64,000 nt of DNA from Pseudoalteromonas luteoviolacea (GCF_001750165.1 NZ_CP015411.1:4130501-4194500), one strand, 5' to 3'. Shown: positions 34,634 to 44,166, counted from the first letter of the stretch. The notes: generated by a model from the sequence alone, not told the origin. Made by a program: numbers and translations.

Positions 34634-35521
34634 GTGGAACTACATCAAAGATTACACATCGCAAAGCAAGATGTTGAAAAAACAATAAACGCTTATTTTG
34701 GCCAAGATTTAGATACCGATCCAACCGCTAAAGCGGCAGCACTATACTCTGTTAGCAATGGCGGAAAGCGACTGCGCCCATTTTTAGTCTATGCGACCGG
34801 AGAAATGTTGGGGGCCAACATTGAAGACTTGCATATTGCAGCCGCCGCAGTGGAGTGCATTCACAGTTACTCGCTTGTACACGACGACTTGCCCGCAATG
34901 GATGATGATGACCTTAGACGCGGTAAGCCAACTTGTCACATTGCATTTGACGAAGCTCAGGCTATTTTAGCCGGTGACTCTTTGCAGACATTAGCCTTTG
35001 AGTTTCTCGCATCACATCAATTTAAAGCCCCTGTAGAGCAACAAGTTGCGATGATTAAGTCACTCGCAAAAGCATCAGGCTTACAAGGGATGGTCGGTGG
35101 GCAAGCCTTAGATATTGCTGCAACTGATAAACAAACAAGTATTCAAGCACTTGAGCATATACATAGATTAAAAACTGGCGCTTTGCTCAATTGCGCAATC
35201 GAGTTGGGTGCACTATGCGCCCCACAAATTACCGACTTAACACGTAGTCAATTAAAGGACTTTGGCTTAGCTATTGGATTGGCATTTCAAGTTCAAGATG
35301 ACATTCTTGATATCGAAGGCGATACACATACTTTAGGAAAACCGCAAGGCTCGGATTTAGAACATAATAAATCAACCTACCCTGCATTACTTGGCATGAC
35401 AGGCGCAAAAGAGAAAGCACAAACGCTTATCGACCAAGCGCTTTCAGCACTAGAAAACATAGACGCTGACACACGCTTACTCGCTGAGCTAGCCAAGTAT
35501 ATTATTGCGCGGGACCATTGA
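34634..35521 (+). CDS. ispA: Farnesyl diphosphate synthase IspA
   Basis: Condenses IPP with DMAPP and GPP to make farnesyl diphosphate for ubiquinone and undecaprenyl phosphate. It is 295 residues with both Asp-rich motifs: DDLPAMDDDDLRRG (first DDxxD) and QVQDDILDIEGD (second), plus the GGKRLRP IPP-binding segment. GTG start at 34634, immediately after xseB. Confidence 0.95.
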   Translation: MELHQRLHIAKQDVEKTINAYFGQDLDTDPTAKAAALYSVSNGGKRLRPFLVYATGEMLGANIEDLHIAAAAVECIHSYSLVHDDLPAMDDDDLRRGKPTCHIAFDEAQAILAGDSLQTLAFEFLASHQFKAPVEQQVAMIKSLAKASGLQGMVGGQALDIAATDKQTSIQALEHIHRLKTGALLNCAIELGALCAPQITDLTRSQLKDFGLAIGLAFQVQDDILDIEGDTHTLGKPQGSDLEHNKSTYPALLGMTGAKEKAQTLIDQALSALENIDADTRLLAELAKYIIARDH

Positions 35522-35633
35522 TTATCGCTTAAAATACATGACTATTTAATGACAAGTTCCCTTTAAATTTATAAAACTATCGGCAAGCTTTGTATATAAT
35601 TGGGCAAGGTTTGCTAAGGATATTACGAATAAT

Positions 35634-37499
35634 ATGACTATTGATAGTAGCAAGTATCCATTATTGGCATTAATTGATCAGCCTCAACAGCTAAGGCAAT
35701 TGCCACAGCAAAAGTTGAATGAGTTTAGTGCTGAGTTAAGAAACTATTTATTAGATTCTGTTTCTCAAAGCAGTGGTCACTTAGCGTCAGGTTTAGGCAC
35801 CGTTGAGCTTACCGTCGCACTACATTACGTGTATAACACCCCTGTTGATAGACTCGTATGGGATGTGGGTCACCAAGCTTACCCGCATAAAATACTCACG
35901 GGTAGAAAAGAACAGATGCATACCATTCGCCAAAAAGATGGCTTGCACCCTTTTCCATTTAGAGAAGAAAGTGAGTATGACACCTTCAGTGTAGGCCACT
36001 CGAGCACCTCAATCTCTGCCGCCTTAGCGATGGCAATTGCGGCTGAAAAAGAAGGAAAAAATCGCAAAACTGTGGCTGTCATCGGTGATGGCGCGATGAC
36101 CGCGGGTATGGCATTCGAAGCGATGAACCATGCTGGTGATGTCAAATCAGACATGCTGGTTATTTTAAACGACAATGAAATGTCTATTTCAGAAAATGTC
36201 GGCGCACTCAATAATCACTTTGCTCGTATCCTTTCTGGTAGCTTTTATACCAATATTCGTGAAGGTGGTAAAAAACTACTTTCAGGTGTACCTCCGGTAA
36301 AAGAGCTCGCCAGTAAAGTAGAAGAACACCTTAAAGGCATGGTAATACCAGGCACCTTTTTTGAGGAGCTTGGTTTTAATTATATCGGCCCTATTGATGG
36401 CCATGATGTCGATATGCTCGTAGATACGCTACGTAATATGCGTAACTTAAAAGGTCCACAGCTACTGCATGTTAAGACTCAAAAGGGTAAAGGGTATCAA
36501 CCAGCTGAAGCCGATCCGATTGGCTATCATGGCGTTCCAAAGTTTGATCCTAGTGTTCACCAACTGCCAAAAAGTAAGCCAAGCGCCCCAACGTTTTCAA
36601 AAGTATTTGGGGATTGGTTATGTGATATGGCAGAACAGGACCCTAAACTTATGGCCATCACACCGGCTATGCGAGAGGGCTCAGGTATGGTGCGCTTTTC
36701 TAAAGAGCACCCAAGTCAATATTTTGATGTCGCTATCGCAGAACAGCATGCAGTGACTTTAGGTGCTGGTTTTGCTTGTGAGGGTCTAAACCCAGTCGTT
36801 GCGATCTACTCAAGCTTTTTACAACGCGCTTATGACCAGTTGATCCACGATGTTGCAATCCAAAACCTCCCTGTGCTATTTGCCATTGATAGAGCTGGGA
36901 TAGTCGGAGCCGATGGAGAAACCCATCAAGGTGCTTATGACTTAAGCTTTATGCGCTGTATTCCAAACTTAGTGATTATGGCACCGAGCGACCTCAATGA
37001 ATGCCGCCAAATGCTGTACACTGGCCACACACTAAATCAGCCTGCGGCTGTGCGTTACCCGCGCGGTTCTGCTGGAAGTGTTGAGCCTTCTGCTGAAATG
37101 ACGCAGTTGCCAATTGGTAAAGCCAATACACTGCGTGAAGGAAATAAACTTGCCATATTAAACTTTGGTACGCTGTTAGATAACGCGCGTAGTGTCGCTG
37201 AACAACTGGATGCCACACTGGTGGATATGCGATTTGTGAAACCACTCGATGAGTCTTTATTGACCAAGCTTGCTCAGACACATACTCATTTTGTGACACT
37301 AGAAGATAATGCGATTGCTGGTGGTGCAGGTAGTGCCGTCAGTGAGTATTTTGCCCAACAGAGTATCGCCCACCCTGTAAAACATTTAGGTATTCCAGAT
37401 GAATTCATCAAACATGGAACACAAGATCAGATGCATGCGGAAATGGGATTAGACAGTGATGGCATTCTAGCAACAGCAAGCAGTTGGATAAACCGCTAA
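35634..37499 (+). CDS. dxs: 1-deoxy-D-xylulose-5-phosphate synthase Dxs
   Basis: A thiamine-diphosphate enzyme that makes DXP from pyruvate and glyceraldehyde-3-phosphate, the entry step of the MEP pathway. It is 621 residues. The ThDP/metal motif GDGAMTAGMAFEAMN...LNDNEMS is present, as is the catalytic Glu in IAEQHAVTLGAGFA, followed by the transketolase C-terminal domain. A hairpin CGTGGTTG/CAGCCACG (37509-37533), without a T-tract, follows the stop. It forms a conserved run with xseB and ispA. Confidence 0.97.
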   Translation: MTIDSSKYPLLALIDQPQQLRQLPQQKLNEFSAELRNYLLDSVSQSSGHLASGLGTVELTVALHYVYNTPVDRLVWDVGHQAYPHKILTGRKEQMHTIRQKDGLHPFPFREESEYDTFSVGHSSTSISAALAMAIAAEKEGKNRKTVAVIGDGAMTAGMAFEAMNHAGDVKSDMLVILNDNEMSISENVGALNNHFARILSGSFYTNIREGGKKLLSGVPPVKELASKVEEHLKGMVIPGTFFEELGFNYIGPIDGHDVDMLVDTLRNMRNLKGPQLLHVKTQKGKGYQPAEADPIGYHGVPKFDPSVHQLPKSKPSAPTFSKVFGDWLCDMAEQDPKLMAITPAMREGSGMVRFSKEHPSQYFDVAIAEQHAVTLGAGFACEGLNPVVAIYSSFLQRAYDQLIHDVAIQNLPVLFAIDRAGIVGADGETHQGAYDLSFMRCIPNLVIMAPSDLNECRQMLYTGHTLNQPAAVRYPRGSAGSVEPSAEMTQLPIGKANTLREGNKLAILNFGTLLDNARSVAEQLDATLVDMRFVKPLDESLLTKLAQTHTHFVTLEDNAIAGGAGSAVSEYFAQQSIAHPVKHLGIPDEFIKHGTQDQMHAEMGLDSDGILATASSWINR

Positions 37500-37533
37500 G
37501 TACATTTGCGTGGTTGTCAAAAAAACAGCCACG

Positions 37534-38214
37534 CTCATGACGACTGGAAATCAACTCATACCCCAAATTATCGTCACTCACTTCCTTAAAGATCAAAGAC
37601 CAGCGAACACTCATCAATTAATCACCAATTCGCAATAATTACTTTTCTATATAAACAACCCCATGCACCAGATGTAATTTCATCAATTTAGAAAACACCT
37701 TTTACAAAGCGCCTTAAAAAACTCACTAAAAATTAAAATAATCATTATTAAATCGAATATAATCATAACGATACGATTTACATGTCGCGCTATAAAGCTC
37801 ATAAAAATAGCCAGGTGTACATTTAACAATTGGGCAATTTGGTAAATTATGAGGAAATTAATACCCAGTCAAACATGAAAATGAGGGAAAAATTTTACCC
37901 TATGAAACATTTCATATTGTTGAATGAACAATAGACAGTATTAATTTTATGTGATAAAAGTTTGTGAAAATTACAATTTATATACGAGCTTAGTATTGTA
38001 GTTGTCGGTTTTAAGCTCGTATCAATGAAATATTGTCAATGCATGTAGATTATCTATAAGCGCATCATATGTTAGCTAAATAAAACACAATAAAGCACAG
38101 CATTAACTTGTTACTGAACAGATACGATAGATAACCAATCACACATGCTATTTAAGGTCGTCTTTTTAAAGTGTTGTAAAAATGTAACGGAATAGATGTT
38201 AAAAGGAACAGGAA
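37534..38214. other. AT-rich non-coding gap with inverted repeats
   Basis: About 680 bases without a credible gene. The clearest structure is an 11-bp perfect inverted repeat, ATACGAGCTTA (37982-37992) and TAAGCTCGTAT (38012-38022), with a 19-base loop. An imperfect one, AAATCG (37750-37755) with CGATTT (37774-37779), lies further upstream. Short frames of 9-19 codons around 37850-37930 lack support. It may hold the promoter and operator of the HTH gene that follows. Confidence 0.5.
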
Positions 38215-38451
38215 ATGGTAGATTTTTTTGCAAGGTACATCACAGGTGATGATCTGAGGGCATTGCGTAAGAAAAAAGGGGTAACAACCGCAATCATGGC
38301 AAAGCATTTAGGCGTTTGCCGAAAAACTTATGAAAATTGGGAGCGGGATGTAGGCCAACCTAAGTTAAATCAGTTTTTTGCGATTTGTGCTTTCTGTTCT
38401 ATAGATTTAAGCGAGTTAATATCCAAAATAAGAAGCCACCAAAGCTCTTAA
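38215..38451 (+). CDS. Small XRE-like helix-turn-helix protein
   Basis: A 78-residue protein made almost entirely of a lambda-repressor-like HTH: DDLRALRKKKGVTTAIMAKHLG, then VCRKTYENWERDVGQPKLNQF, then a Cys-containing helical end. It is probably a DNA-binding regulator of unknown target. The ATG at 38215 is preceded by AAAGGAACAGGAA. It stands alone after a long AT-rich gap; its own operator may be the inverted repeat at 37982-38022. Confidence 0.75.
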   Translation: MVDFFARYITGDDLRALRKKKGVTTAIMAKHLGVCRKTYENWERDVGQPKLNQFFAICAFCSIDLSELISKIRSHQSS

Positions 38452-38478
38452 TCAAAAGCATTATCATCAAACTCTGAC

Positions 38479-38520
38479 AATAGGTTCTGCTATTCAGAAG
38501 AGCCTATTTTCAGGCACCCT
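38479..38520 (+). terminator. Probable terminator after the HTH gene
   Basis: AATAGGTTCT (38479-38488) pairs imperfectly with AGAAGAGCCTATT (38506-38518), followed by TT. The stem is interrupted and the T-tract is short. The remaining bases to 38753 show no gene; only the region immediately before the hydrolase start has a ribosome binding site (AAGGAT). Confidence 0.45.
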
Positions 38521-38753
38521 CTCCCTGTGTTCTCCCCTTTTGAATATTTAGCAACTGCCAAGACTTACTTTGATACTGGCTCACCCCCCCTTTAATTGCG
38601 ATTATGTTTCATGTTGATAAAGATTCATGTTTATAAAGTCAAATTAAAACATAACCTTACACTCATTGAATAAACCAGTTCGTTTCCTCGCCTTGCATTT
38701 TTCTCTGATCCTTATCAATTTAAATTCGATACAACAAGATAAGGATAATTACT

Positions 38754-40013
38754 ATGTTAAAACACACAATCACCCATATGCTGCTTATGCTTTGTTTCAT
38801 GCTAATAAGTATGAGTACCAGTGCTGAAGAATATGCCGTCGGTGTCACATATTTCACAGCCACAGATTACAGTCGTACTGAGAACCTTACTCCCAACAAC
38901 GCTGACTATCGAGATATATTAATCAAGATTTGGTACCCAACCACCACGCTCTCTCCCTCAACAAGCTATCTTCATTTTCATACGGAGCAATTTCCCTACG
39001 CTACTGCAACACCCACAGATAATCACTTTCAGCTTCACCAGTATTTACAAACACTCCCCTTCGAGTTGAATAAAAACGCCCCTTTGGCGCAAAGCTCATC
39101 TCCCTTTCCCATTGTCATGTATTCACATGGTTACCAATCAACAGTGGAGGACAAAGAGATCCTCATGATAGAACTGGCTAAAAAAGGCTATATCGTAGTA
39201 AGTGTCGGCCACCCACATCATGCTCAATTTGTCACCTTAAGTAATGAGCAAAGTGCCACTTATGACCAAGATGCACGCGCCAACGACTTTTACATCAGTG
39301 AATTGGCTGATGTTAACTTTGATGAATTGGTTGCGAAACTTGACTCTCTGGCAGGTATTGATCTCAATGATGAACAAGTAGAACGTGTATATCAGTTAAT
39401 GAGTTGGACTGAAGGCGATCGCAAGGGACTCGATTTATGGGTGGCAGACATGCATTTTGCATTGGATCAACTTACACGTCTTCAATATGGGCAATACTGG
39501 GGTATGCATTATGTCGGTGAGCACCTAAAAACATTTAAAGGCCAGCTAGACCTGTCTCAATTAGCCGCAATTGGACTCTCATTTGGTGGCCCAACCGTTG
39601 CAGCTTTTTGTCACCAGGTATATCAATGTAAAGGGGCAATAAACTTCGATGGATTGCATTTTAATTTGTCTCCCACTATGCCATCACTAAAGCCTTATTT
39701 AATGATGCATTCTGAGTTGCCTCTCAATGGCGATTACAGCGTTGTATTCAAACAACAGGCTGCCGATACATATATGCTTCAAATTGACGGTGCTCTGCAT
39801 TGGGATTTTTCAGACTACCCTTATGTATTTCCATTTGACCGCAATAGGCCTTTCCTAGGCAGTATAGATCCTTTCCTTGTCACTGATATTGTTAACTCCA
39901 TCAGTTTGAAGTTTATCGATGTCTATCTAAAAGAAGCCGCCACTAAAACAGAGCTTACTGAGTTGTTAGAAAGCTATGCGCCCGTGCGATTTAAGCACAA
40001 GCTAGACAACTAA
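38754..40013 (+). CDS. Secreted alpha/beta hydrolase (PAF-acetylhydrolase-like)
   Basis: A 419-residue protein with a signal peptide (about residues 1-24, ending STSA) and an alpha/beta-hydrolase fold. The nucleophile elbow is GLSFGGP with Ser276. An oxyanion-side motif PIVMYSHGYQST (residues 119-130) and a late His in ALHWDFSDYP are consistent with a serine hydrolase. The arrangement resembles platelet-activating-factor acetylhydrolase-type lipases. The substrate cannot be determined. Confidence 0.78.
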   Translation: MLKHTITHMLLMLCFMLISMSTSAEEYAVGVTYFTATDYSRTENLTPNNADYRDILIKIWYPTTTLSPSTSYLHFHTEQFPYATATPTDNHFQLHQYLQTLPFELNKNAPLAQSSSPFPIVMYSHGYQSTVEDKEILMIELAKKGYIVVSVGHPHHAQFVTLSNEQSATYDQDARANDFYISELADVNFDELVAKLDSLAGIDLNDEQVERVYQLMSWTEGDRKGLDLWVADMHFALDQLTRLQYGQYWGMHYVGEHLKTFKGQLDLSQLAAIGLSFGGPTVAAFCHQVYQCKGAINFDGLHFNLSPTMPSLKPYLMMHSELPLNGDYSVVFKQQAADTYMLQIDGALHWDFSDYPYVFPFDRNRPFLGSIDPFLVTDIVNSISLKFIDVYLKEAATKTELTELLESYAPVRFKHKLDN

Positions 40014-40165
40014 CATATAAGTTAGCACATTACCCATCACTTCTTTGTTGCCCCCTCATATTAAAGGGGGCATGCTCATTACATTTACACTGGCTATTTT
40101 TTGGCATTTTTACTGTTCCAGACAATACTTAAATCCTAAACATACGCCACATAATAGGCCAACTC

Positions 40166-41239
40166 ATGCCAAGCCAAGCAAAAGACATGGAAGAAATGCT
40201 GTTTTTTAGCCAAATGCTCAATGAATGCTCTCCTCTTGAACTGCTAAAGCAAGTTCTGATGCATTCGCACCATGCCATCGTCATCACTGACGCAGATGCC
40301 AGTGCAGGCTACCGGATCATCTACGCCAATCCTGTTTTTTGCCGCCATACAGGTTATGAATTAGCGGAGCTTGTTGGCATGTCTCCACGCATATTACAGG
40401 GGCCCAAAAGCAATAAACGTATCATTGAGAAATTAACCCCCGCATTAAAAGAGCATGGCTTTTTTTATGGCGCATCAATTAACTATCGCAAAGACGGCAG
40501 CATGTACCCAGTTGAGTGGAACATCTCTGAAATCAAAAATGAGCAAGGGGAAGTCACACACTACATGTCGATGCAAAAAGACCTCAGTAATTTTCATCGC
40601 CTTGCCAAACAAGTTAAAAAGAGCAATGAAAACTTTAAGGACTTTTATCTATCAACCACTCAAAAAGATAAATCCCATGAAAACAAAGCGGTGTTGGATT
40701 CCCTTAAAGACAACCAGAAAATCTATGCCGGTGGCCTAAGGAATGAAGAAAATGCCGATTTATTTGAAGATGCTTTTTTTGACTTTTCTCCAGATGAAAT
40801 GGGCGCTTTAGGGAATAAGGTAGACAAAGGCGAGCTCAGCGCCGAAGATTTTTGGCAAGAAAACCCAATTGATGATGAGGACGTATCCTCATTAGTTGAA
40901 TCAATTCAAGAAGTTGATGTTGAGCTTGGTCTATTGCAATCACAAGGACAAAGTAAAGAGCGCCTAGAAAACATTGCAAACGGCTTTAAAGAAGTTGCCA
41001 ACAACCTCTATTTTTGTGTTGAGTTCAACGACGGAGCCTTGATCATCGATGAAGTCGCCAATGTACTAATGACATTAGAAGAAAATTACGAATTCCCTGT
41101 TGATGTGTTGGTGACTTTTAATAAGGAAGTATACGAGTGGTTAGACGGTGCCGTCATCACTAAAAATGCAGAAAACATATTTGAAGGCGAAAACAATACC
41201 ATCGCTGCTGGTAATCAATTACTGCTTTTTTTAAAGTAA
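40166..41239 (+). CDS. PAS-domain protein with uncharacterised C-terminal domain
   Basis: 357 residues. A PAS domain covers about 30-145 (IVITDADA..., GYELAELVGMSPRILQGP, DGSMYPVEWNISEI). It resembles LOV domains, but the photoactive NCRFLQ motif is SPRILQ here (residues 73-78), so the flavin-reactive cysteine is missing. Residues 150-260 are acidic and probably helical or disordered. Residues 270-357 look like a compact alpha/beta domain I do not recognise. No kinase, GGDEF or EAL output is present. It may act as an adaptor or sensor. Confidence 0.75.
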   Translation: MPSQAKDMEEMLFFSQMLNECSPLELLKQVLMHSHHAIVITDADASAGYRIIYANPVFCRHTGYELAELVGMSPRILQGPKSNKRIIEKLTPALKEHGFFYGASINYRKDGSMYPVEWNISEIKNEQGEVTHYMSMQKDLSNFHRLAKQVKKSNENFKDFYLSTTQKDKSHENKAVLDSLKDNQKIYAGGLRNEENADLFEDAFFDFSPDEMGALGNKVDKGELSAEDFWQENPIDDEDVSSLVESIQEVDVELGLLQSQGQSKERLENIANGFKEVANNLYFCVEFNDGALIIDEVANVLMTLEENYEFPVDVLVTFNKEVYEWLDGAVITKNAENIFEGENNTIAAGNQLLLFLK

Positions 41240-41271
41240 AACAAAAGGGCTGAGTAAACGATACCAGCCCT
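41240..41271 (-). terminator. Terminator for cpxP (leftward)
   Basis: AGGGCTG (41246-41252) and CAGCCCT (41265-41271) form a 7-bp stem. Read leftwards it is followed by the T-rich CAGCCCTTTTGTTTTAC, so it acts on the reverse strand. It sits between the PAS gene and cpxP, which converge. Confidence 0.7.
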
Positions 41272-41286
41272 CACCAAATTGACTTA

Positions 41287-41775
41287 TTAATTGTCATTTT
41301 GATGGTACTTTCTCGCCATCAGCTTACGTTTTCTTTTAGCAATTTTATTGCGCTGTTCATCAGTAAGAATATGATGGATGGCGTGTCTTGCCTCCAATAT
41401 TGTCAACATAAAAGCTTGTTTTTTAGGTGAGCGCTCTTCTAACAAAAGCTGTGCTTGTGTTTTATCGAATGTATCCGCTTCAATGATGGCTTTAAATGCC
41501 TCACGAGGTTTAGCTGGATATGCCTCTTTCAAATTTTCTAGTTGCGCTTTATAAGTGGCAAATACGGCTTTGAGTTCTGTTTGCTGCGTTTGTGTCAATT
41601 CAAGATGACGAATCGCCTTGTCAGACAATAACCGCTTTTCTAAATGAGCAAATGGCTTCATGTGATGACGCTTTGCTTTTTGCTCATGTGTTGTTGCTTC
41701 ACTGGCGAAAGTCGCGTGTGGGATCACTCCAACACTGATACAACTTACTAGTAAAAGGCTGGCTAATTTATTCAT
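41287..41775 (-). CDS. cpxP: CpxP/Spy-family periplasmic chaperone
   Basis: A 162-residue periplasmic protein with a signal peptide (about residues 1-24, ending HATFA) and an all-helical basic mature part. Two LTxxQ-type motifs are visible (LELTQTQQTEL and ILTDEQRNKI), the hallmark of the Spy/CpxP family. CpxP inhibits CpxA and helps clear misfolded proteins. The ATG at 41775 is preferred over the TTG one codon earlier (GGAG upstream). It is divergent from cpxR, with CpxR-type sites between, supporting the call. Confidence 0.85.
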   Translation of the reverse strand: MNKLASLLLVSCISVGVIPHATFASEATTHEQKAKRHHMKPFAHLEKRLLSDKAIRHLELTQTQQTELKAVFATYKAQLENLKEAYPAKPREAFKAIIEADTFDKTQAQLLLEERSPKKQAFMLTILEARHAIHHILTDEQRNKIAKRKRKLMARKYHQNDN

Positions 41776-41888
41776 CAAGGTATCTCCGGTTGATTGTATT
41801 AATGCGAAAAGTCGCTCTTACTCCTTTTAACTGAGAGCGCCTTGTATTCATGTCAGGATGAACTTTAGCAAGCCTAAAGAAAAGCAAC

Positions 41889-41914
41889 GTCAAGCTAACG
41901 TAAAGTTTTGTCAA
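41889..41914. promoter_or_regulatory. Clustered CpxR half-sites on the cpxP side
   Basis: GTCAA-N6-GTAAA-N5-GTCAA is a set of three near-consensus CpxR half-sites at about one helical turn spacing, 114-139 bases upstream of the cpxP start. Half-sites with C for A are imperfect, so this is a moderate prediction. Confidence 0.5.
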
Positions 41915-42027
41915 AAGTGATAACAAAGCATCTCAGAACTCTATTTTCCCCAAAAATGTGCAAATATTATTGAAATGATGAAAACTCATTAAGATCCACG
42001 CCAGTCATAAGTTCAGCGTGTTTTAGC

Positions 42028-42042
42028 GTAAAGAAGTGTAAA
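42028..42042. promoter_or_regulatory. Perfect CpxR box upstream of cpxR
   Basis: GTAAAGAAGTGTAAA exactly matches the CpxR consensus GTAAA-N5-GTAAA. It overlaps the -35 position of a promoter whose -10 is TATAGT (42060-42065), 66 bases before the cpxR ATG. This indicates autoregulation of the cpxRA operon. Confidence 0.8.
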
Positions 42043-42107
42043 TTCGATTCGAAGCCCCTTATAGTTAAGTACAATAACCACACGAGATAACTGAAAAAGA
42101 AGTCATC

Positions 42108-42794
42108 ATGAGTACGTCAATTCTTATCATCGACGATGACCAGTCACTTTGCGAATTACTGACAGAATACCTAGAGACAGAGCAATTTAATGTCGAGTGT
42201 AAATTTGATGGTGAACAAGGCTTAAATAGCGCACTCATGAACACATATGGTGTCATCTTGCTAGACGTAATGATGCCCAAAAAAGATGGCTTTGAAGTAT
42301 TAAAGTCATTGCGACTTGAAAAGATGACCCCCGTGATTATGCTTACTGCGAAAGGGGATGACTTTGACAGAATATTTGGACTAGAGTTAGGCGCTGATGA
42401 CTACATTCCTAAACCTTTCAATCACCGGGAATTGCTTGCACGGATCAAAGCCATCACGCGCAGAGTCGCCCATCTCAATCAACACAACACGTCCCTACAA
42501 CTTGAGTTCAATGGTCTAGTACTCGATATAGCGTCGAGAAGTGCGAGTCTGAACAATCATGAAATCCCTTTAACAGGCACAGAATATGAAGTGCTATATC
42601 AGCTCATGAAATCAGCAGGTGAAATCGTCAGTAAACAAACCCTATGTCAAAGTGTATTAGGACGTCCTTTAGTCGCTTACGACCGTTCCGTTGATATGCA
42701 TGTCAGTAATGTTAGAAAAAAATTAGCGACACACAGTGAACATACGTTTATTAAAACATTACGAGGGTCAGGATATATTTTCCTAACGGCATAA
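42108..42794 (+). CDS. cpxR: Response regulator CpxR (OmpR family)
   Basis: A DNA-binding response regulator for envelope stress. It is 228 residues. The receiver domain has acidic residues IIDDDQ, the phospho-acceptor Asp53 (ILLDVMMPKKDG) and Lys in DDYIPKPF. The C-terminal winged helix carries LTGTEYEVLYQLMKSAGEIVS and SNVRKKLATH...RGSGYIF. Identity as CpxR is supported by the adjacent cpxA and cpxP and by the perfect CpxR box. Confidence 0.92.
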   Translation: MSTSILIIDDDQSLCELLTEYLETEQFNVECKFDGEQGLNSALMNTYGVILLDVMMPKKDGFEVLKSLRLEKMTPVIMLTAKGDDFDRIFGLELGADDYIPKPFNHRELLARIKAITRRVAHLNQHNTSLQLEFNGLVLDIASRSASLNNHEIPLTGTEYEVLYQLMKSAGEIVSKQTLCQSVLGRPLVAYDRSVDMHVSNVRKKLATHSEHTFIKTLRGSGYIFLTA

Positions 42795-42795
42795 T

Positions 42796-44166
42796 ATGAA
42801 GAAGTTTTTAGCAATCAAAGTGTTCTTTTGGTTCTGGTTAACCATCTTGTGTACTTTATCTCTGTTGATTAGTGTGAGCTTGTTACAGCCTGATACATTG
42901 GCCACTAAAGACATTTCCCCTCCAATGCTCAAAAACTTATTTCACTTGCAAAGATCAATTGAACGCCACGCTGAGCGCTTACCTGAAAAGTCCATTGAAC
43001 ACATTATTTCAAATCGCAGGCATGGTAAACGCGCAAAGGTCTACCTCAAACATGTAGAATCAGAAAAAAGCTTAGTCAGTAACCCTGAGCTTTATAACTA
43101 TGATTTAGCGCTTTTAAATTTTGCATTAGACGGAGAGCCCAAAGCCATTAATACCGATAAATTTCGCGCATATGGTCCTTTAAAAGTGCGTATTCGCGAT
43201 AATGACTTTCAGTTGTTTATGATTTTGGATAACCGAGAAGGCGACTTGTTTCTTAAAGTTAGACTGATGCCACAGTGGTTAAAGCTCGCCATCATTTTAT
43301 TTGCCAGTATGTGTCTAAGTTACTGGTTTGCCAGAGGACTGCTTAAGCCAATTAAGCAACTACAAACGGCCGCAGCCAAACTTGCCCGTGGAGAGCTTAA
43401 TACACGCGCTAACGTAGATATACACCGCCAAGACGAGCTTGGGCAATTAGGAAAAGACTTTGATTTGATGGCCTCGCAATTAGAGTCCCAAGTACTTAGC
43501 CAAAAACGCCTAATTGCCGATATCTCTCATGAGTTGCGCTCTCCTCTTACCCGTTTGCAGATGGCCACAGGCATCGCATCCAGCAAAGCCAGTGGTGATC
43601 TAGATAGCTACTTACAGAGGATCGAAAAAGAGTCTCAGCTCCTTGAACATATGCTCAGTGATATTTTACAGCTCTCCAAATTGGAGTCTGGTATCAATCA
43701 CTTCGCACCACACCCTATATCAATTATTGATTTGCTCGCGCCTGTTATCAATGATGCGGACTTTGAATGCCAGCAGCTAAAAAAGACCTTAAGTACTAAT
43801 GAACTGCCGGATGCCATGATTGATGGGGATGAAATCTTACTCAGCAGAGCAATTGAAAACATTGTTAGAAATGCACTTAAATATGCCAACAATCAAATCA
43901 CCGTCACTTGCATGACCTCAAATCAAACATTGATCATCAAGGTATCCGATGATGGCCCTGGTGTCAGCGATGACATGCTAGATAAGCTATGTATTCCATT
44001 TTATCGAGCCTCCCAATCAAGGACACCGCAAAATGATAGCGCAGGCGGGTTTGGCCTTGGCTTGGCGATTGCACAACACGCGATAAAAGTGCATCATGGC
44101 CACATCGAATTTGAAAATCAGCAAGGTCTGCATGTGACCTTAACGATCCCATTACAACAACCTTAA
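42796..44166 (+). CDS. cpxA: Sensor histidine kinase CpxA
   Basis: A 456-residue inner-membrane kinase. Two membrane helices (about residues 7-29 and 162-179) flank a periplasmic sensor domain of about 130 residues. A HAMP domain (about 180-235), phospho-acceptor His245 in ADISHELRSPL, and an ATPase domain with NALKYANN, DDGPGVSDD and GGFGLGLAI complete it. It begins one base after the cpxR stop, and its stop overlaps the next start. Confidence 0.92.
   Translation: MKKFLAIKVFFWFWLTILCTLSLLISVSLLQPDTLATKDISPPMLKNLFHLQRSIERHAERLPEKSIEHIISNRRHGKRAKVYLKHVESEKSLVSNPELYNYDLALLNFALDGEPKAINTDKFRAYGPLKVRIRDNDFQLFMILDNREGDLFLKVRLMPQWLKLAIILFASMCLSYWFARGLLKPIKQLQTAAAKLARGELNTRANVDIHRQDELGQLGKDFDLMASQLESQVLSQKRLIADISHELRSPLTRLQMATGIASSKASGDLDSYLQRIEKESQLLEHMLSDILQLSKLESGINHFAPHPISIIDLLAPVINDADFECQQLKKTLSTNELPDAMIDGDEILLSRAIENIVRNALKYANNQITVTCMTSNQTLIIKVSDDGPGVSDDMLDKLCIPFYRASQSRTPQNDSAGGFGLGLAIAQHAIKVHHGHIEFENQQGLHVTLTIPLQQP

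Noticed and set aside
37850..37935. Tiny frames (9 and 19 codons) in the dxs-HTH gap
   Set aside because: No convincing ribosome binding site for the longer one, and the compositions are those of random AT-rich DNA.
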